64,000 bases of DNA from Pelomonas sp039929605 (GCF_039929605.1 NZ_JBDSQX010000166.1:1-64000), one strand, 5' to 3'; shown: positions 54,169 to 63,277, counted from the first letter of the stretch. Translations and numbers: made by a program. The notes: generated by a model not told the origin, from the letters alone.

Positions 54169-54209
54169 ATGCTACGCGCGGGCGACGCGCACCCATTGAT
54201 CCACATCAA
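54169..54209 (-). promoter_or_regulatory. FNR box with ideally spaced -10
   Basis: On the minus strand TTGATGTGGATCAA is a perfect TTGATnnnnATCAA box. A TAGCAT hexamer lies 29-34 bases past its centre, exactly where a -10 belongs when the box is at -41.5. The gene downstream starts at 54144. This is the best-supported FNR-type site in the window. Confidence 0.7.
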
Positions 54210-54362
54210 CCGCAGGCCGAACCGTTCAACGACGCGGGCGGGCCAATGCGCGATTGCTGTACGACGGGGATGAGTGGAGGCTGAACCCGGCAGCATGCGT
54301 TTTCCAGGGCGCTCGCGTCTGCGCGTCGGCGAACAGAGGTTGCATTGCCCCGCCGTAATCTC

Positions 54363-54389
54363 ATTGCCGCGATTGCCGCGATTGCCGCG
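54363..54389. repeat. Three tandem 9-base repeats
   Basis: ATTGCCGCG is repeated three times without interruption in the intergenic region between the exported hypothetical gene and the gene at 54494. The 9-base length keeps frame, and the rest of the 349-base interval 54145-54493 contains only the FNR promoter. Confidence 0.7.
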
Positions 54390-54493
54390 AGGCAACTGAA
54401 GACGGGGCGCGGCACCCGGCATCCGACGTTGACATTTCCACGGCCCCGTGGATCGCTAAACCCCTCTTGCCGTGGCCAGGTACCGCATGGCCA

Positions 54494-54877
54494 TCACTTC
54501 TGCACCGAGAAGCTCAGCCTGACTTCGGAGCTGCCCTTGTTGGCCCACATCCAGCAGTAGTGCTGGTCGGCTGGCACATCCAGATGCGCCTCGGCAGAGG
54601 TCGCGCTCTGGAGCTTCGCCGGAAACTCGACCTTCTTGTCCTCGTGATAGTGAATGTTGAACTGCATCGGCTGATCCGACTTGAAGGACCAAGGCAGCAC
54701 CTGCCCTTTGCTGAGCTTGCTGCAGATCTCGACGAACTTGCCCGGCGCCACGGGCGCGCTGTGCTCGAAGCGTCCCTGCTCGTTGAAGCGAATCTCGATA
54801 AGTTGAGCCCGCGCCTGTGCGCACACAGCCAGTGCCGCGATACCAGCCAGGATTCGTGGAGTGAACGAAATCTTCAT
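54494..54877 (-). CDS. Periplasmic protein of unknown function in the copper cluster
   Basis: The 127-residue protein has a signal peptide ending near AQARA, and a beta-rich body with PWSFKSDQPMQFNIHYHEDK and DVPADQHYCWMWANKGS. The histidine pair in the NIHYHED part and the cysteine and methionine of HYCWMW suggest metal contact. It follows the copper ATPase gene by 34 bases and may share its transcript. No family is recognised with certainty. Confidence 0.7.
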   Translation of the reverse strand: MKISFTPRILAGIAALAVCAQARAQLIEIRFNEQGRFEHSAPVAPGKFVEICSKLSKGQVLPWSFKSDQPMQFNIHYHEDKKVEFPAKLQSATSAEAHLDVPADQHYCWMWANKGSSEVRLSFSVQK

Positions 54878-54911
54878 TAGGTCTCCTTTGTTGTTGAAAT
54901 CCCGTCACCTC

Positions 54912-57485
54912 TCAGCTGCGACGCAGGCGAAGGGCGTTGGCGATCACCGAAGCTGAACTCAGGCTCATCGCGAGCGCAGCGATCATCGGCGACAGCAACC
55001 AGCCGGTCATCGGATATAGCAACCCGGCCGCAACGGGAATCCCCAGCGCGTTGTAGAGGAAAGCGAACCACAGGTTCTGCTTCATATTGCCGACCGTCGC
55101 GTCCGATAGATCGCGTGCCACCGAAATGCCGCGAAGATCGCCCTTAACCAGCGTCACCTGAGCACTGTTCATCGCAACGTCCGTTCCAGTTCCCATGGCG
55201 ATGCCGACATCGGCCTTGGCAAGTGCCGGCGCGTCATTGATGCCATCACCCGCCATGGCAACCACGCGGCCCTCGCCCTGCAGCTTGGTGACCAGTGCCA
55301 GTTTGTCGGCCGGTTTGACCTCGCCGTGTATCTCGTCGATGCCCAGGCGAGAGCCCACCGCCTTTGCCGTCGTGAGGCCATCGCCCGTCGCCATGATGAT
55401 GCGCACCCCAGCTGCCTTCAACGCTTCCAGCGCCTCTGGCGTGCTGGCTTTCACGGGGTCAGATACCGCAAGCAAACCCAGCAGTTGTTGGTCGGCTGCC
55501 AGATACATCACGCTGGCGCCTTCGAGCCGCAAAGACTCGGCCTGCGCACGCAGCGGTTCGACCTCGACGCCGACCTCGCTCATCAGCGCGGTGTTGCCCA
55601 GCGCCAGGCGGCGACCGGCAACCAGACCACGAACTCCGATGCCCGAGCCGGATTCGAACTCCTGCGCCTTGTCGAGTTCTAGCCCCTTGTCGCGCGCCGC
55701 ACGAACGATCGCGTCAGCCAGCGGGTGTTCGCTGCCCTGATCCAGACTTGCCGCCAAGCGGAGCACGTCTTCAGCGGCCTCGCCCGCCGCAGGAATCACG
55801 CGATCGAAGACCGGGCGTCCTTCGGTCAGCGTCCCGGTCTTGTCGATGATCAGCGTGTCCACCCGCCGAAGATTCTCGATCGCCGCAGCGTCGCGGAAGA
55901 GCACGCCCTTGGCAGCCCCGCGCCCCGTGGCCACCATGATGGACATTGGCGTGGCCAAGCCCAACGCACAGGGGCAGGCAATGATCAGCACCGCGACGGC
56001 GTTGATCAGACCGTACACCCAGCTCGGCTCGGGACCGAACAGTCCCCAAACCAGCAATGTGAGGAGTGCAATGCAGAGCACGGCTGCCACGAAGTAGCCA
56101 GCAACGCGGTCGGCCATGCGCTGCATCGGTGCCCGAGATCGCTGCGCCTCGGCAACCATCTGCACGATCTGCGACAGCATCGTCAACGAGCCCACCCGCT
56201 CCGAGCGCATCACCAGTGCGCCGCTCACGTTCAGCGTCGCGCCGATCAACCGGTCGCCAGCCGTCTTGACGATCGGCATCGGCTCGCCGGTCAACATGGA
56301 TTCGTCAACGGAACTGCTGCCTTCGACGACGACGCCATCAGTGGGCACCTTCTCACCCGGCCTCACGCGCAGCAGGTCGCCAACATGAACCTCGTTCAGC
56401 GGGATATCGCTTTCCTGCCCTCGCACATCAATGCGCCGGGCAGTCTTGGGCGCTAGGCCGAGCAAGGCCTTGATCGCGCCCGAGGTCTGTGACCTGGCGC
56501 GCAGTTCGAGAAGTTGCCCGAGCAAGGTCAAGGAAATGATGACTGCCGCAGCTTCGAAATACACCGCAACCCGTCCCATCGCCTGGAACGATTGCGGGAA
56601 CATCTCCGGCAGCACGGTGGCCACGACGCTGTAGACGAAGGCAGCGCCTGTCCCCAGGCTGATCAGCGTCCACATATTCAGACTGCGATGCACGACGGAC
56701 TGCCAGCCGCGCTCAAAGAATGGCCATCCCGCCCACAACACGATGGGCAGCGTAAGAACCAGTTCGATCCAGCTCTGCGTTGCCATCTCGAACCACTGCA
56801 GGCGGTGGCCGAGCATGGCGAGCGTGGTGACGATCAAAGTCAGCGGGAGCGTTCCCCAGAAGCGCCGCTGGAAATCACGCAGTTCGAGGTTCTCGTCCTC
56901 GTCCAGGGACGGCAGCAGCGGCTCCAGGGTCATGCCGCACTTGGGGCAGTTTCCCGGGCGCTGCTGTCGAATCTCCGGGTGCATCGGGCAGGTGTAGACG
57001 GTGCCGGCTGCCTGGCTCAAGTTGCTCTCTGCGGCGGGCATCTCTGGCGCTTCAGGCTGCGCCTGTTCGGTCGGCGAGGTGGCGTGATGCGAGTGATCCG
57101 ATTGGGCGTTGCCCTGCGTCGCGAGTTGCAACGTCATGCCGCATTTGGGGCAGTTTCCCGGGCGTTCCTGTTGGATCTCCGGGTGCATCGGGCAGGTGTA
57201 GACGGTGTCGGCTGCGAGGCTCAGGTTGCTCTCTGCGCCTCGCATCTCTGGCGCACCTGGATGCATCGGTCCGGACGGCGAGGTGGCGTGATGCGAGTGA
57301 CCTGTTTGAGCGTTGTCATCCGTCGCTAGCTGCAACGTCATGCCGCACTTGGGACAGTTGCCTGGGTGATCCTGGCGAACCTCAGGATGCATCGGACACG
57401 AATAGACGGCCGCTGAAAAACGAGCGTCCTGATTGGCCGGGAGCGGCTCGATATCAGCGACGGGGTGGTGAGGCTTGTCGTTCAT
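54912..57485 (-). CDS. copA: Copper-exporting P1B-1 ATPase with three N-terminal metal-binding repeats
   Basis: The 857-residue protein starts at the ATG at 57485. Instead of HMA domains it has three YHS-like heavy-metal-binding modules, each with CPMHPE and GNCPKCGMTL, at about residues 30, 98 and 166. The membrane motif is IACPCALGLATP, followed by DKTGTLTEGRPVF and GDGINDAPAL; TGEP serves as the actuator motif. It exports copper(I) from the cytoplasm to the periplasm. A hairpin with an FNR-like core lies upstream of the gene. It is complete and lies in the minus-strand copper cluster. Confidence 0.95.
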   Translation of the reverse strand: MNDKPHHPVADIEPLPANQDARFSAAVYSCPMHPEVRQDHPGNCPKCGMTLQLATDDNAQTGHSHHATSPSGPMHPGAPEMRGAESNLSLAADTVYTCPMHPEIQQERPGNCPKCGMTLQLATQGNAQSDHSHHATSPTEQAQPEAPEMPAAESNLSQAAGTVYTCPMHPEIRQQRPGNCPKCGMTLEPLLPSLDEDENLELRDFQRRFWGTLPLTLIVTTLAMLGHRLQWFEMATQSWIELVLTLPIVLWAGWPFFERGWQSVVHRSLNMWTLISLGTGAAFVYSVVATVLPEMFPQSFQAMGRVAVYFEAAAVIISLTLLGQLLELRARSQTSGAIKALLGLAPKTARRIDVRGQESDIPLNEVHVGDLLRVRPGEKVPTDGVVVEGSSSVDESMLTGEPMPIVKTAGDRLIGATLNVSGALVMRSERVGSLTMLSQIVQMVAEAQRSRAPMQRMADRVAGYFVAAVLCIALLTLLVWGLFGPEPSWVYGLINAVAVLIIACPCALGLATPMSIMVATGRGAAKGVLFRDAAAIENLRRVDTLIIDKTGTLTEGRPVFDRVIPAAGEAAEDVLRLAASLDQGSEHPLADAIVRAARDKGLELDKAQEFESGSGIGVRGLVAGRRLALGNTALMSEVGVEVEPLRAQAESLRLEGASVMYLAADQQLLGLLAVSDPVKASTPEALEALKAAGVRIIMATGDGLTTAKAVGSRLGIDEIHGEVKPADKLALVTKLQGEGRVVAMAGDGINDAPALAKADVGIAMGTGTDVAMNSAQVTLVKGDLRGISVARDLSDATVGNMKQNLWFAFLYNALGIPVAAGLLYPMTGWLLSPMIAALAMSLSSASVIANALRLRRS
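56919..57398 (-). repeat. Tandem 204-base repeats encoding metal-binding modules
   Basis: The N-terminus of the copper ATPase carries three in-frame copies of a 68-residue unit, the last one cut short after the metal motif. Unit one begins at residue 30 (57398). Each copy contains a histidine stretch HSHHATS. The similarity of spacers between copies shows recent internal duplication. Confidence 0.8.
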
Positions 57486-57621
57486 GTCTTTCCCTTGGAC
57501 AGTTGATTTACATGACGGCGAGCGCGCCGTTGGCGCCGCGCCATACCGACTGTCCACCTTGCCAGCGGGGCAAGGTCAATGCCCAACTTCCCACATGGGC
57601 ACCTCACAAGTGAACCGCCAA

Positions 57622-57649
57622 AGCCGCCTTGATGTGGATCAAGGCGGCT
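57622..57649. promoter_or_regulatory. 12-bp perfect inverted repeat containing an FNR consensus
   Basis: AGCCGCCTTGAT and ATCAAGGCGGCT pair perfectly around a GTGG loop. The core TTGATGTGGATCAA (57629-57642) is a perfect FNR box. It lies 27 bases after the cusF-like stop and about 150 bases before the copA start. It could be a terminator, since it is GC-rich and close to the stop, or an FNR site. No good -10 is seen at the standard distance. Confidence 0.5.
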
Positions 57650-57675
57650 CGGGCCGGGTCGCTAGACCCTGCGGC

Positions 57676-58029
57676 TTACTTGCCGGCCGCCTGGATTTCG
57701 GTGACGACCATGGCGCCGTTGGCCTTCTCGACCTTGAAGCGGATCTTGTCACCCGTTTTCACCTGCTCCAGCATGGCGGGGTCCTTCACCTGGAACACCA
57801 TCGTCATGCCCGGCATATCAAGGCTCTTGATATCGCCGTGCTTGATGGTGAGCTTCTTGTTGTCCTTGTCGACCTTTTTGATCTCGCCGTCGGTCATGTC
57901 GGCCGCCGCGGAGGAAGCCGTGGGCGTCTTGCTTTGATCCATCGTCTGCGCCCGCGCAGGCAGCGCAGCGACTACGGCGAGCGTCACGCCGACGGCGGCG
58001 GCAAAGGTGAGTTTCTTGGATGCATTCAT
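57676..58029 (-). CDS. CusF-like periplasmic copper chaperone
   Basis: The 117-residue protein has a signal peptide ending near LPARA. The mature part contains GEIKKVDKDNKKLTIKHGDI, SLDMPGMTMVFQVKDPAML and DKIRFKVEKANG. These are the CusF pattern, with the histidine, methionine (MPGMTM) and an aromatic residue as copper(I) contacts; the methionines are present. CusF hands copper to efflux pumps. No CusBA pump genes are in the window, so its partner here is unclear, possibly the ATPase or the multicopper oxidase. Confidence 0.9.
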   Translation of the reverse strand: MNASKKLTFAAAVGVTLAVVAALPARAQTMDQSKTPTASSAAADMTDGEIKKVDKDNKKLTIKHGDIKSLDMPGMTMVFQVKDPAMLEQVKTGDKIRFKVEKANGAMVVTEIQAAGK

Positions 58030-58040
58030 GTCAATCTCCT

Positions 58041-58520
58041 TCAGGGGTAACTTTGATAAACACGGGTGCCGCCGTCTTTGGTCATCAGCAGCACTTGATA
58101 AGCGTCCTTGCGTCCGCCGTATTCAGGACCGTCCATGCCGGGCGAACCGACAGGCATGGAAGGGACAGTCAAGCCCAGTGCGTCGGGCTTTTCCTTGAGC
58201 AGTCGCTGGATCTCGCGCACCGGCACGTGGCCTTCGACGACATAGCCAGCAACCTCGGCCGTGTGGCAGGACGACAGGCCAGCCGGTACGCCAAGTCGGC
58301 GACGCGCGGCGACGTTCCCGGTGTCTCGCACAAGCACATCCAGGCCTTTCGAGCGCAGGTGCTCGACCCAGACTTTGCAGCAGCCACAGCTCGGATCTTT
58401 CCAGACCGTCATCACGGGCGGCTGCGAACTGGCTTGTGCCCAGACGAATCGGGGGAGCAGGGCCAAGGCCACGCCGAACAGCAGCACCTGGCGCCGGTGT
58501 TCAGTGTTTGTGGTCTGCAT
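58041..58520 (-). CDS. DUF411 metal-binding protein
   Basis: The 159-residue product from the ATG at 58520 has a signal peptide (VLLFGVALALLPRFVWAQ) and DUF411 motifs: WKDPSCGCCKVWVEHL, LSSCHTAEVAGYVVEGHVP and LGLTVPSMPVGSPGMDG. The CGCC and CH motifs are the likely copper ligands. It overlaps the end of the cupredoxin gene by 20 bases. DUF411 proteins are typical members of copper clusters. Confidence 0.9.
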   Translation of the reverse strand: MQTTNTEHRRQVLLFGVALALLPRFVWAQASSQPPVMTVWKDPSCGCCKVWVEHLRSKGLDVLVRDTGNVAARRRLGVPAGLSSCHTAEVAGYVVEGHVPVREIQRLLKEKPDALGLTVPSMPVGSPGMDGPEYGGRKDAYQVLLMTKDGGTRVYQSYP

Positions 58521-59025
58521 GGCCGTTCGGCTTGGCATTAACCGCCTTGCCCGCGACATTGACGGAGCCCTTCATGCCGGCGTCGTAATGACCTGGCTGC
58601 AGGCAGGCGAAGTCAATCTTGCCGGCCTTGGTGAACTGCCACACGATCTCACCAGTCTTGCCCGGAGCGACCGTGACCATGTTGGGGTCGGCATGCTCCA
58701 TCTCTGGATTCTTCTTCATCACCTCATAGTGCTCCTTGAGCTCCTTCTCGGTCCCTAGCACCATCTCGTGCTTAAGCTGGCCGGAGTTCTTCACCACGAA
58801 GCGCACCGTCTCACCCCGTTTGACTTGGACGCTCGAGGGCGTGAAGCGCATGGCATCGGTCATGTCGATCTGGACCGTGCGCGTAGTCTTCCCGGCCACG
58901 CCAGGCTTGCCGATGATGTCGCCGTCATGCCCATGGCCACCGGCATGGTCGCCGCCGGCGTAGGCCGCGCCAGAACTGATGCTAAGCACCATGACGGCGA
59001 TGCTGGAGAGAGATTTCAGTTTCAT
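58501..59025 (-). CDS. Cupredoxin-family periplasmic protein
   Basis: The 174-residue product starts at the ATG at 59025 behind a strong AGGAGG. It has a signal peptide (MVLSISSGAAYAGG), a histidine/glycine stretch HAGGHGHDGD, then the cupredoxin fold. The type 1 copper ligands are visible: histidine in LKHEMVLG, and cysteine, histidine and methionine in FACLQPGHYDAGMKG. It carries electrons or stores copper in the periplasm and lies next to the multicopper oxidase. Confidence 0.9.
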   Translation of the reverse strand: MKLKSLSSIAVMVLSISSGAAYAGGDHAGGHGHDGDIIGKPGVAGKTTRTVQIDMTDAMRFTPSSVQVKRGETVRFVVKNSGQLKHEMVLGTEKELKEHYEVMKKNPEMEHADPNMVTVAPGKTGEIVWQFTKAGKIDFACLQPGHYDAGMKGSVNVAGKAVNAKPNGHADHKH

Positions 59026-59080
59026 AAGGACCTCCTTCAAGGCGCCTGTCATTGGCGCAGTTGCTTCAACTCAAATGCAG

Positions 59081-60490
59081 TCAATGGCCGGAATGGCCCG
59101 TGGGTTTGCGGACCTTGACCTCCGCTGGCGGTGAAGTCGTCTTGCGTGGCATGGACTGGCCACCTTCAGCGGCGAACCGCGCCGGCTCGGGCAGCGCGCC
59201 GGTCCACTCGAACGCGACCTCGCCCTTGGGATGCTGGTACCAGCCCGGATCGGTGTAATCGCCCGCCTTCTGGTTCTTGCGCACCTTCAGGATGGAAAAC
59301 ATCCCGCCCATCTCGACGCCGCCGAACGGTCCCTTGCCGGTCATCATGGGCACGGTGTTGTCGGGCAAGGGCATTTCCATTTCGCCCATATCAGCCATGC
59401 CACGCTCGCCCATGACCATGTAGTCGGGCACGAGCTTGGTGATCTGCTTGACGATTTGGCGATGGTCGACGCCAATCATCGTCGGCACGTCGTGGCCCAT
59501 GGCGTTCATCGTGTGATGGCTCTTGTGGCAGTGCAAAGCCCAGTCGCCTTCCTCGTCGGCCAGGAAGTCGACTTGCCGCATCTGACCCACCGCCACATCC
59601 GTCGTCACCTCGGGCCAGCGACTGGTTTTGGAGGTGGGGCCACCATCGGTGCCGGTGACCATGAACTCGTGGCCATGCAAGTGAATCGGGTGATTGGTCA
59701 TTGTCAAGTTACCGATCCGGATGCGTACCTTGTCGCCCTTGCGCACGTTCAGCGTGTCGATGCCCGGGAAGATCCGGCTGTTCCAACACCACAGGTTGAA
59801 GTCCAGCATCGTCATGATCTTGGGCGTGGCGGTGCCAGGATCGATGTCGAAGGCATTAAGCAGAAAGCAGAAGTCGCGGTCGACCTCGTCGATCAACGGG
59901 TGCTTGGCTTTCGGATGAGTGATCCACAACCCCATCATCCCCATCGCCATCTGCGTCATCTCGTCCGCATGTGGGTGGTACATGAAGGTGCCGGGGCGGC
60001 GTGCCACGAACTCGTAGACGAAGGTCTTGCCCGGCATGATGCTGGGCTGGTTCAACCCGGCGACCCCGTCCATGCCATTGGGCAGGCGCTGACCGTGCCA
60101 GTGGATGCTGGTGTGCTCGGGCAGCTTGTTGGTGACGAAGATGCGCACGCGGTCACCTTCGACCACTTCGATGGTGGGCCCGGGCGACTGGCCGTTGTAG
60201 CCCCACAGGTGCGCCTTCATGCCCGGCGCGAGTTCACGCACAACGGGCTCAGCCACCAGATGGAACTCCTTGACTCCCTGATTCATGCGCCACGGCAACG
60301 TCCATCCGTTGAGCGTCACCACCGGGTTGTAGGGCCTCCCGGTCGTGGGCAGGAGCGGCGCCATGGTGTCGGGCTTGGTCTGCAGCACCGGCTCCGGCAG
60401 CGCAGCCATCGCCACGCGGCTGACCGAGGCCACCGAAACCGCCGCTGTGACGGCGCCGGCGTTGCGGAAGAAATTGCGTCGAGAAACCAT
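59081..60490 (-). CDS. Tat-exported multicopper oxidase
   Basis: The 469-residue protein starts at the ATG at 60490 (AGGAG upstream) with a Tat signal SRRNFFRNAG. Copper ligand motifs occur in order: SIHWHGQRL, FMYHPHADEM, HPIHLHGHEF, and LHCHKSHHTMNAMGHDVPTM (HCH with the axial methionine). It therefore has the type 1 and trinuclear centres. It would oxidise copper(I) to copper(II) or phenolics in the periplasm. It differs from the CopA-type fragment at 31502-31731. It is flanked by a TolC-type gene and a cupredoxin gene. Confidence 0.93.
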   Translation of the reverse strand: MVSRRNFFRNAGAVTAAVSVASVSRVAMAALPEPVLQTKPDTMAPLLPTTGRPYNPVVTLNGWTLPWRMNQGVKEFHLVAEPVVRELAPGMKAHLWGYNGQSPGPTIEVVEGDRVRIFVTNKLPEHTSIHWHGQRLPNGMDGVAGLNQPSIMPGKTFVYEFVARRPGTFMYHPHADEMTQMAMGMMGLWITHPKAKHPLIDEVDRDFCFLLNAFDIDPGTATPKIMTMLDFNLWCWNSRIFPGIDTLNVRKGDKVRIRIGNLTMTNHPIHLHGHEFMVTGTDGGPTSKTSRWPEVTTDVAVGQMRQVDFLADEEGDWALHCHKSHHTMNAMGHDVPTMIGVDHRQIVKQITKLVPDYMVMGERGMADMGEMEMPLPDNTVPMMTGKGPFGGVEMGGMFSILKVRKNQKAGDYTDPGWYQHPKGEVAFEWTGALPEPARFAAEGGQSMPRKTTSPPAEVKVRKPTGHSGH

Positions 60491-60506
60491 TATTCTTGCT
60501 CCTGAA

Positions 60507-61931
60507 TCAGTGGGCCGGACCTGCAGCGGCTGGCATTTCGGCGGCTGTGCCACTGCCAAGGCTGGGCTTGCCGACCAGCGCCATGTCGAGATCGGCTTTG
60601 GCCATCCAGAAATCCCGCTGCGCTTCGATGGCTGCGTTCACGGCGGATATCTGAGCGCGCGCGTCGGCCAGCAGCTCGAAAGCGCTGATGAACATCCCGT
60701 TGTAGCGAAGGACGTTCTCTTCGGAAACGCGCTTGGCGGTGGGCACGATGTCATCGCGGTAGTGGCGCGCGATGTCGTAGCTACTCCGGTAGCCAACGTA
60801 GGCCTCACGCACTTCTGAGCGCGCCTCGACAGCCACTTGCGCTGCACGATGCACGCTTTGCATGTACACCGCCTCGCTGCGCGCGACGCGCGCCGTGCCC
60901 CAATCGAACAAGGGGATCTCGACGCTGACCTCGTAGCCTGTCTCGCGGGGGGCCTCGTTGAACGTGTTGCGCTGGTAGCCGAACTCCAGCACGTTGATCA
61001 AGCGCGTGACCTTGGTGAGGCCCAAGTTCTTGGCGGTCGCCTCGGCTTGCAGCCTGGCCGCTTGCACGTCCAAGCGCTGCGCCATTGCCACGCTCTCAAC
61101 GTCCGGTTGATCCTGTGGTTCGGCCGGCAAATCAGGCAGGCGATCCGGCAATGAGAACTGCGTTTGGGCGCCCCACAGCCCCAGCAGTCGGATCAGACGT
61201 TCGCGCGATCCGAGGCGGTTCTGTTCGGCTCGGGCGTAGTTGAGCGCCGTCTCCGCGAAGAATCCGTGCTCACGCGCTTGCTGTAGCTTGCTGAAGTTGC
61301 CCGCCAAGGTCAGCCGCTTGGCCAGCTCGGCGCCAGCGTCTGCGGTTGCTCGCACGTCGCGCATGTAGCGCGCCGTTTGCTCGGCGGCTACAGCAGCGTA
61401 GAAGGCTTTGCGGGTCTGCGCAGCCAGCGACAACATCTCCAGCGACACGGCGCGCTGGGTCGCCGCGAAACGTCGCGATTCCAACTGGCGAGTGAGCGGC
61501 AGCGCAATCAGGTGCGCCAAATTGAATGAGAAGGTGCGGTCGATTTCCCGGCCGCCACCCTGGCGGAGCTTGCCGAAGCTGAAACCCGGGTTGGGCAGCC
61601 GGCTGGCTTGAACAAGCTCGGCGTCGGCAATGCCAAGTTCCTGGAAACTGGCCTGCAGGCCACGGTTGTTCAGCAGCGCGATCTGGACTGCACTGTCAGC
61701 GCTTAGCGGCTGTGCCAGCAACTCGACGACACGTGTGGCGACCCGATCCTGATCGGCGTTGGTCTTCAGGACGTCAACGTTCGGGCCGAGGTATTGCTTG
61801 GCAGTGGCCTGGATGGGCTGCATGCCCCCATCGGCGCTGAGGGTGGCGCAACCGGCCAGCAGCAGCGGGGAGAAAGCGAATGCAACTGTTCTTAAACGTC
61901 GGAGGGTGGGGTAAGAGGTGATCGGGCTCAT
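60507..61931 (-). CDS. TolC-family outer-membrane efflux lipoprotein
   Basis: The 474-residue protein has a lipoprotein signal with the lipobox LLLAGC, followed by two repeats of the outer-membrane efflux protein family (helical segments such as LAHLIALPLTRQLESRRFAA and ARVARSEAVYMQSVHRAAQV). It belongs with CusC/CzcC channels. The matching periplasmic adaptor and RND pump genes (CusB, CusA) are absent here, so it may partner with something elsewhere. It ends 16 bases before the multicopper oxidase gene. Confidence 0.88.
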   Translation of the reverse strand: MSPITSYPTLRRLRTVAFAFSPLLLAGCATLSADGGMQPIQATAKQYLGPNVDVLKTNADQDRVATRVVELLAQPLSADSAVQIALLNNRGLQASFQELGIADAELVQASRLPNPGFSFGKLRQGGGREIDRTFSFNLAHLIALPLTRQLESRRFAATQRAVSLEMLSLAAQTRKAFYAAVAAEQTARYMRDVRATADAGAELAKRLTLAGNFSKLQQAREHGFFAETALNYARAEQNRLGSRERLIRLLGLWGAQTQFSLPDRLPDLPAEPQDQPDVESVAMAQRLDVQAARLQAEATAKNLGLTKVTRLINVLEFGYQRNTFNEAPRETGYEVSVEIPLFDWGTARVARSEAVYMQSVHRAAQVAVEARSEVREAYVGYRSSYDIARHYRDDIVPTAKRVSEENVLRYNGMFISAFELLADARAQISAVNAAIEAQRDFWMAKADLDMALVGKPSLGSGTAAEMPAAAGPAH

Positions 61932-61940
61932 GCGTCGTCC

Positions 61941-62363
61941 TCAGTTCATTTTGTGGCCAGCGTGCCCAGCGGGCTGAGGCTTGGTCGCGTCGGCCTTTGT
62001 GTCGGCCTTCGCGTCGGGCTTCGCGGCGGACGCAGGCGCGCTCGCGGCGTCAGGCGCATCCGGCACATCAGGTTGGCGAGCTTCTTTGGCGTAGACGCGC
62101 CAGCCCCCGACGGCGGCCACGGTCTTGTTGGTCTCGACCCAGGGGGCGGGCTCGGTGTCAGCGTAGGGGCGCCAACCTTGCATGGGTGATCGGTAGACCA
62201 AACGCGGCACGTCGGCCCGGGCATCCGCCGGGTCGGCGCGCTGCGTCGCAACAGCCGGCTTGGGCGCGTCGGTCTGGTTCTGGGCTTGCGCGTTGGTGGA
62301 TGCCGCAACGGCGAGCGTCGTCCATGCCGCAACCACACAATGTCGCGTGAAGAATTCAGTCAT
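61941..62363 (-). CDS. Exported hypothetical protein, first gene of the copper operon
   Basis: The 140-residue protein starts at the ATG at 62363 with a signal peptide ending near NAQAQ. The mature protein contains YRSPMQGWRPYADTEPAPWV and a tail of alanine/aspartate/lysine repeats ending HAGHKMN. Histidine and methionine at the tail suggest copper contact. It is the first gene of the minus-strand copper operon, facing cusR. No family is recognised. Confidence 0.75.
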   Translation of the reverse strand: MTEFFTRHCVVAAWTTLAVAASTNAQAQNQTDAPKPAVATQRADPADARADVPRLVYRSPMQGWRPYADTEPAPWVETNKTVAAVGGWRVYAKEARQPDVPDAPDAASAPASAAKPDAKADTKADATKPQPAGHAGHKMN

Positions 62364-62546
62364 AAGTGATCCTGCTGTTGAAGGGCGGCTGTACCGACGC
62401 CGGGCCAAACTTGCGTGCACTTGCCCTGCAGAGCCCAATAATGACCATTGGTGAAGCGGCTTTTGTGGGTGGTTGTCAGGCGCCGGTCTGAGGCGCCATG
62501 CGGTGCAATGTAGAGAGCTTCCACGCACAGAGGTCCGTCTCTAACA

Positions 62547-62563
62547 TTACGAATTTGTCATCT
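62547..62563. promoter_or_regulatory. CusR/CopR-type box candidate
   Basis: CATTACGAATTTGTCAT resembles the copper-response boxes of CusR/CopR regulators (a TTGTCAT half with an imperfect inverted partner). It lies between the divergent copper operon and cusR, 34 bases before the cusR start, where it could control both directions. Confidence 0.5.
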
Positions 62564-62596
62564 ACAGCAATTCCGGTTCCTCACAAAATGGTCGGT

Positions 62597-63277
62597 ATGA
62601 AGCTGCTGGTCATTGAGGACGAGATCAAGCTGGCGGACTACCTGCGCAAGGGCTTGACCGAAGCCGGTTACGTCGTAGAAGTTGCCAACGACGGCATTGA
62701 GGGATTGCATCTCGCGCTAGAAGGTGACCACAACCTGCTGTTGTTGGACAGCATGCTGCCGGGCATCGACGGCCTCAGCCTGCTGGCCACGCTGCGCCGG
62801 ACGAAGCAGACGCCCGTGCTGATGTTGACGGCGCGCTCCGCCGTCGATGACCGGGTGCATGGCCTGCAAACCGGCGCGGACGACTACCTCGGCAAACCCT
62901 TCGCGTTCTCAGAATTGCTCGCCCGCATCCAAGTCCTGCTTCGTCGTGCCGGCCCGCGCGCCGTTGTCGAGGCCACCACCCTGCAGGTGGCGGACCTTGA
63001 GGTGGACTTGCTCAGACGCAAGGCGGCCCGCGCGGGGCAGCGGCTCGACCTGACCGCCAAAGAGTTCAACCTTTTGACGCTGCTGCTGCGTCGCCAGGGT
63101 GAAGTCCTGTCCCGCACGGAACTGGCGTCGCAGGTCTGGGATATGAACTTCGACAGCGAAACCAACGTCGTGGAGGTCGCGATCCGCAGGCTGCGCGGCA
63201 AGATCGACGTCCCGTTCGAGCGGCCGCTGTTGCATACCGTCAGGGGCATGGGCTACGTGCTGGAAGACCGACTGTGA
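62597..63277 (+). CDS. Copper response regulator, CusR/CopR type
   Basis: The 226-residue protein starts MKLLVIEDEIKLADYLRKGL at the ATG at 62597. The receiver domain has the acidic pair in VIEDE, the phospho-aspartate in LLLLDSMLPGIDG and the lysine in GKPFAFSELLAR. The OmpR/PhoB winged helix follows (LTAKEFNLLTLLLRRQGEVL, VVEVAIRRLRGKID). It should activate the divergent copper operon. Its stop overlaps the kinase start as GTGA. Confidence 0.92.
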   Translation: MKLLVIEDEIKLADYLRKGLTEAGYVVEVANDGIEGLHLALEGDHNLLLLDSMLPGIDGLSLLATLRRTKQTPVLMLTARSAVDDRVHGLQTGADDYLGKPFAFSELLARIQVLLRRAGPRAVVEATTLQVADLEVDLLRRKAARAGQRLDLTAKEFNLLTLLLRRQGEVLSRTELASQVWDMNFDSETNVVEVAIRRLRGKIDVPFERPLLHTVRGMGYVLEDRL

